Below are positions 14,844 through 16,102 of a DNA stretch of 16,102 nt, piece after piece. Under the pieces are notes generated by a model. That model was not told where the DNA came from, made no database searches, and worked only from the letters and a program-made list of their open reading frames with translations. The position numbers and the translations under genes are program-made. Within the stretch, counting starts at the first letter, position 1. Each line of letters starts with the position of its first letter. The DNA is from Acidobacteriota bacterium (GTDB lineage Bacteria; Acidobacteriota; Terriglobia; Acidiferrales; UBA7541): NCBI GenBank assembly GCA_003131985.1, contig PKWH01000188.1, positions 5,493-21,594 of the forward strand, written 5' to 3'.

Positions 14844-16102
14844 TTAATGCCTCTCAACCGGTTGCGTGGCGGTCTTTCGGCGTCCATACACAAAGAAAAA
14901 GAATACCGCGAGACCGATGAAAAATGCCGTGCCGCCGAACATCCAGGATTCGTATGACAGCACCGAAGTGATCTGCTGCGCCGGCGAAAAGGCGAAGATC
15001 ATTCCGAGAATCGTCATTAACAACCCGCTCGAACCGGCCAGCCAGAGAACGATTTTGCTGTAGTGTCCCTTCCCTGCCATTGGATTCGCCGCGATCTTCA
15101 GCAGCGCTGCAAAGATATAGAGAAACGGAAGCAACTGCAGCACAACTGCGAGCGATAGCAGCCGTTGAAAAGTTTCCTGCACACCGGAGCCAAGAAAACT
15201 GATGAGCACCAGAATCGCGGACACCACAAACTGAACGATCAGCGCTGCGTACGGCGTTCCGTAGCGAGGATGAACTTTCCCCAGCCAGCTCGGCAAGTAC
15301 GAATCGAGGCCAGCGACGAAAGGAATACGCGCAGAACCAGCCAGCCATGCAGAACCGATCCCAGCAATCGAAATGCTCAGCATCAAGGCGAACGGCGCGA
15401 CGATCCATATCACGCCGACTTTCTGCGCCATATGGCTTACCGCCTGGACGATTCCCTGCAAGACATTAATATCATTCTTGCTCACGGCGATCAGCAACGT
15501 CAGCGTCGTAGCAATGTAGAGAAACCCCGAAAGAACACCTCCCCATACCACTGCTCCCGGCAGCGTGCGCTCGGGGTCCTTGATCTCGTCCCCCATCACG
15601 GATGCAAGTTCCAGGCCTACAAGGCCGAAACAAATTACTCCGAACGAATTCAGCAGGAATCGCGGATTTGCCGGGATGTGAAAATCTACGGCGCTGACGG
15701 TGGTACCAAAGCGCAACGCCACAATGATTCCTAGTCCCACCAGCACAGCCGCCGCAATGCCCGTTCCAATACTGCCCAAATTGTTGATCCATTTTCCCAC
15801 GCCAAGTCCCACTATATTGAGCACGACGAGAATCGCCAGCAGGCCAAGCGATGCCGTGACGGCAAAAGTCCTATTGTCGGCCAGCGCTTGATGACTCGGA
15901 AACACAAAGACCGACACGCCGACGAAGTACAGCATCACTGTCGGGACGTACATCATGTTATTTGTCCAGTAGCACCAGCCCGACAGGAAGCCGTGGAACT
16001 CGCCGAAAACTTCCTTGGCCCAAAGATACACGCCGCCCTCTCCCGGATAGCGATGCGCCAATTCGATCACGGCGATACCCTGGGGCCAGAAAAACATAAG
16101 GA
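14844..16102 (-). CDS. APC superfamily amino-acid permease, 5' end outside window
   Basis: The reading frame continues to the right edge, so the true N-terminus (start and roughly the first transmembrane helix) is missing. A Met at 16097 is internal, because the family has residues before the IELAHRYPGEGGVYLWA segment. Visible are that conserved loop between helices 1 and 2, GFLSGWCYWTNNMMY after it, and about ten further hydrophobic helices, ending in a basic tail YGRRKTATQPVERH. These are hallmarks of APC transporters for amino acids, GABA or polyamines; the substrate cannot be told from this. It is the upstream gene of an operon with an aldehyde dehydrogenase and a GabT-like enzyme, which suggests it imports the amine or amino acid that they degrade. 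At least 419 codons are present. Confidence 0.9.
   Translation of the reverse strand, partial: LMFFWPQGIAVIELAHRYPGEGGVYLWAKEVFGEFHGFLSGWCYWTNNMMYVPTVMLYFVGVSVFVFPSHQALADNRTFAVTASLGLLAILVVLNIVGLGVGKWINNLGSIGTGIAAAVLVGLGIIVALRFGTTVSAVDFHIPANPRFLLNSFGVICFGLVGLELASVMGDEIKDPERTLPGAVVWGGVLSGFLYIATTLTLLIAVSKNDINVLQGIVQAVSHMAQKVGVIWIVAPFALMLSISIAGIGSAWLAGSARIPFVAGLDSYLPSWLGKVHPRYGTPYAALIVQFVVSAILVLISFLGSGVQETFQRLLSLAVVLQLLPFLYIFAALLKIAANPMAGKGHYSKIVLWLAGSSGLLMTILGMIFAFSPAQQITSVLSYESWMFGGTAFFIGLAVFFFFVYGRRKTATQPVERH

Overview
The window looks like a chromosomal stretch from a Gram-negative, moderately GC-rich soil bacterium, most probably an Acidobacteriota (Terriglobia-like) genome. The reasons are the lipid A/Kdo/heptose genes (an outer membrane with LPS), a divergent membrane pyrophosphatase, a DUF1800/DUF1501 exported pair, and several small exported proteins of unknown family. 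The phylum assignment is an inference from gene content, not from a marker gene. No rRNA, tRNA, CRISPR array, insertion sequence or phage gene was seen.

Layout. (1) 1-2783, minus strand: an LPS-core operon read waaA (Kdo transferase) -> lpxK (lipid A 4'-kinase, GTGA overlap) -> the 5' part of an hldE/rfaE1-type heptose-7-phosphate kinase that runs off the left edge. A perfect TATAAT at 2862-2867 probably drives it. (2) 2943-3599, plus: an exported protein of unknown family, divergent from waaA. (3) 3661-4080, minus: an exported single-domain cupin. (4) 4081-7419, plus: a regulatory region with a 9-bp inverted repeat, a TTGACG/TGnTACAAA promoter, a hairpin holding the Shine-Dalgarno sequence and a 17-codon Cys-rich leader ORF. 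This is followed by a divergent ion-pumping membrane pyrophosphatase (hppA) and, 20 nt later, a small exported helical protein. (5) 7432-10656, minus: DUF1800 then DUF1501, an exported pair in which the second protein has a textbook Tat signal. (6) 10952-11887, plus: a TerC/Alx-family membrane protein. (7) 11963-16102, minus: a catabolic operon read APC amino-acid permease (5' end outside the window) -> GbsA-like aldehyde dehydrogenase -> GabT-like class III aminotransferase. The last two are separated by a single base.

How the genes work together. The left block builds the inner LPS core. The right block looks like uptake and breakdown of an amine or omega-amino acid (GABA, putrescine-derived or similar): import, transamination and aldehyde oxidation. 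The pyrophosphatase couples PPi hydrolysis to ion export.

The least explained parts are the hppA leader region and its exported partner, the divergent substrate-binding motif of the pyrophosphatase, the unknown exported protein next to waaA, and the DUF1800/DUF1501 pair. I found no convincing wholly new system; the hppA locus is the best candidate for something undescribed.
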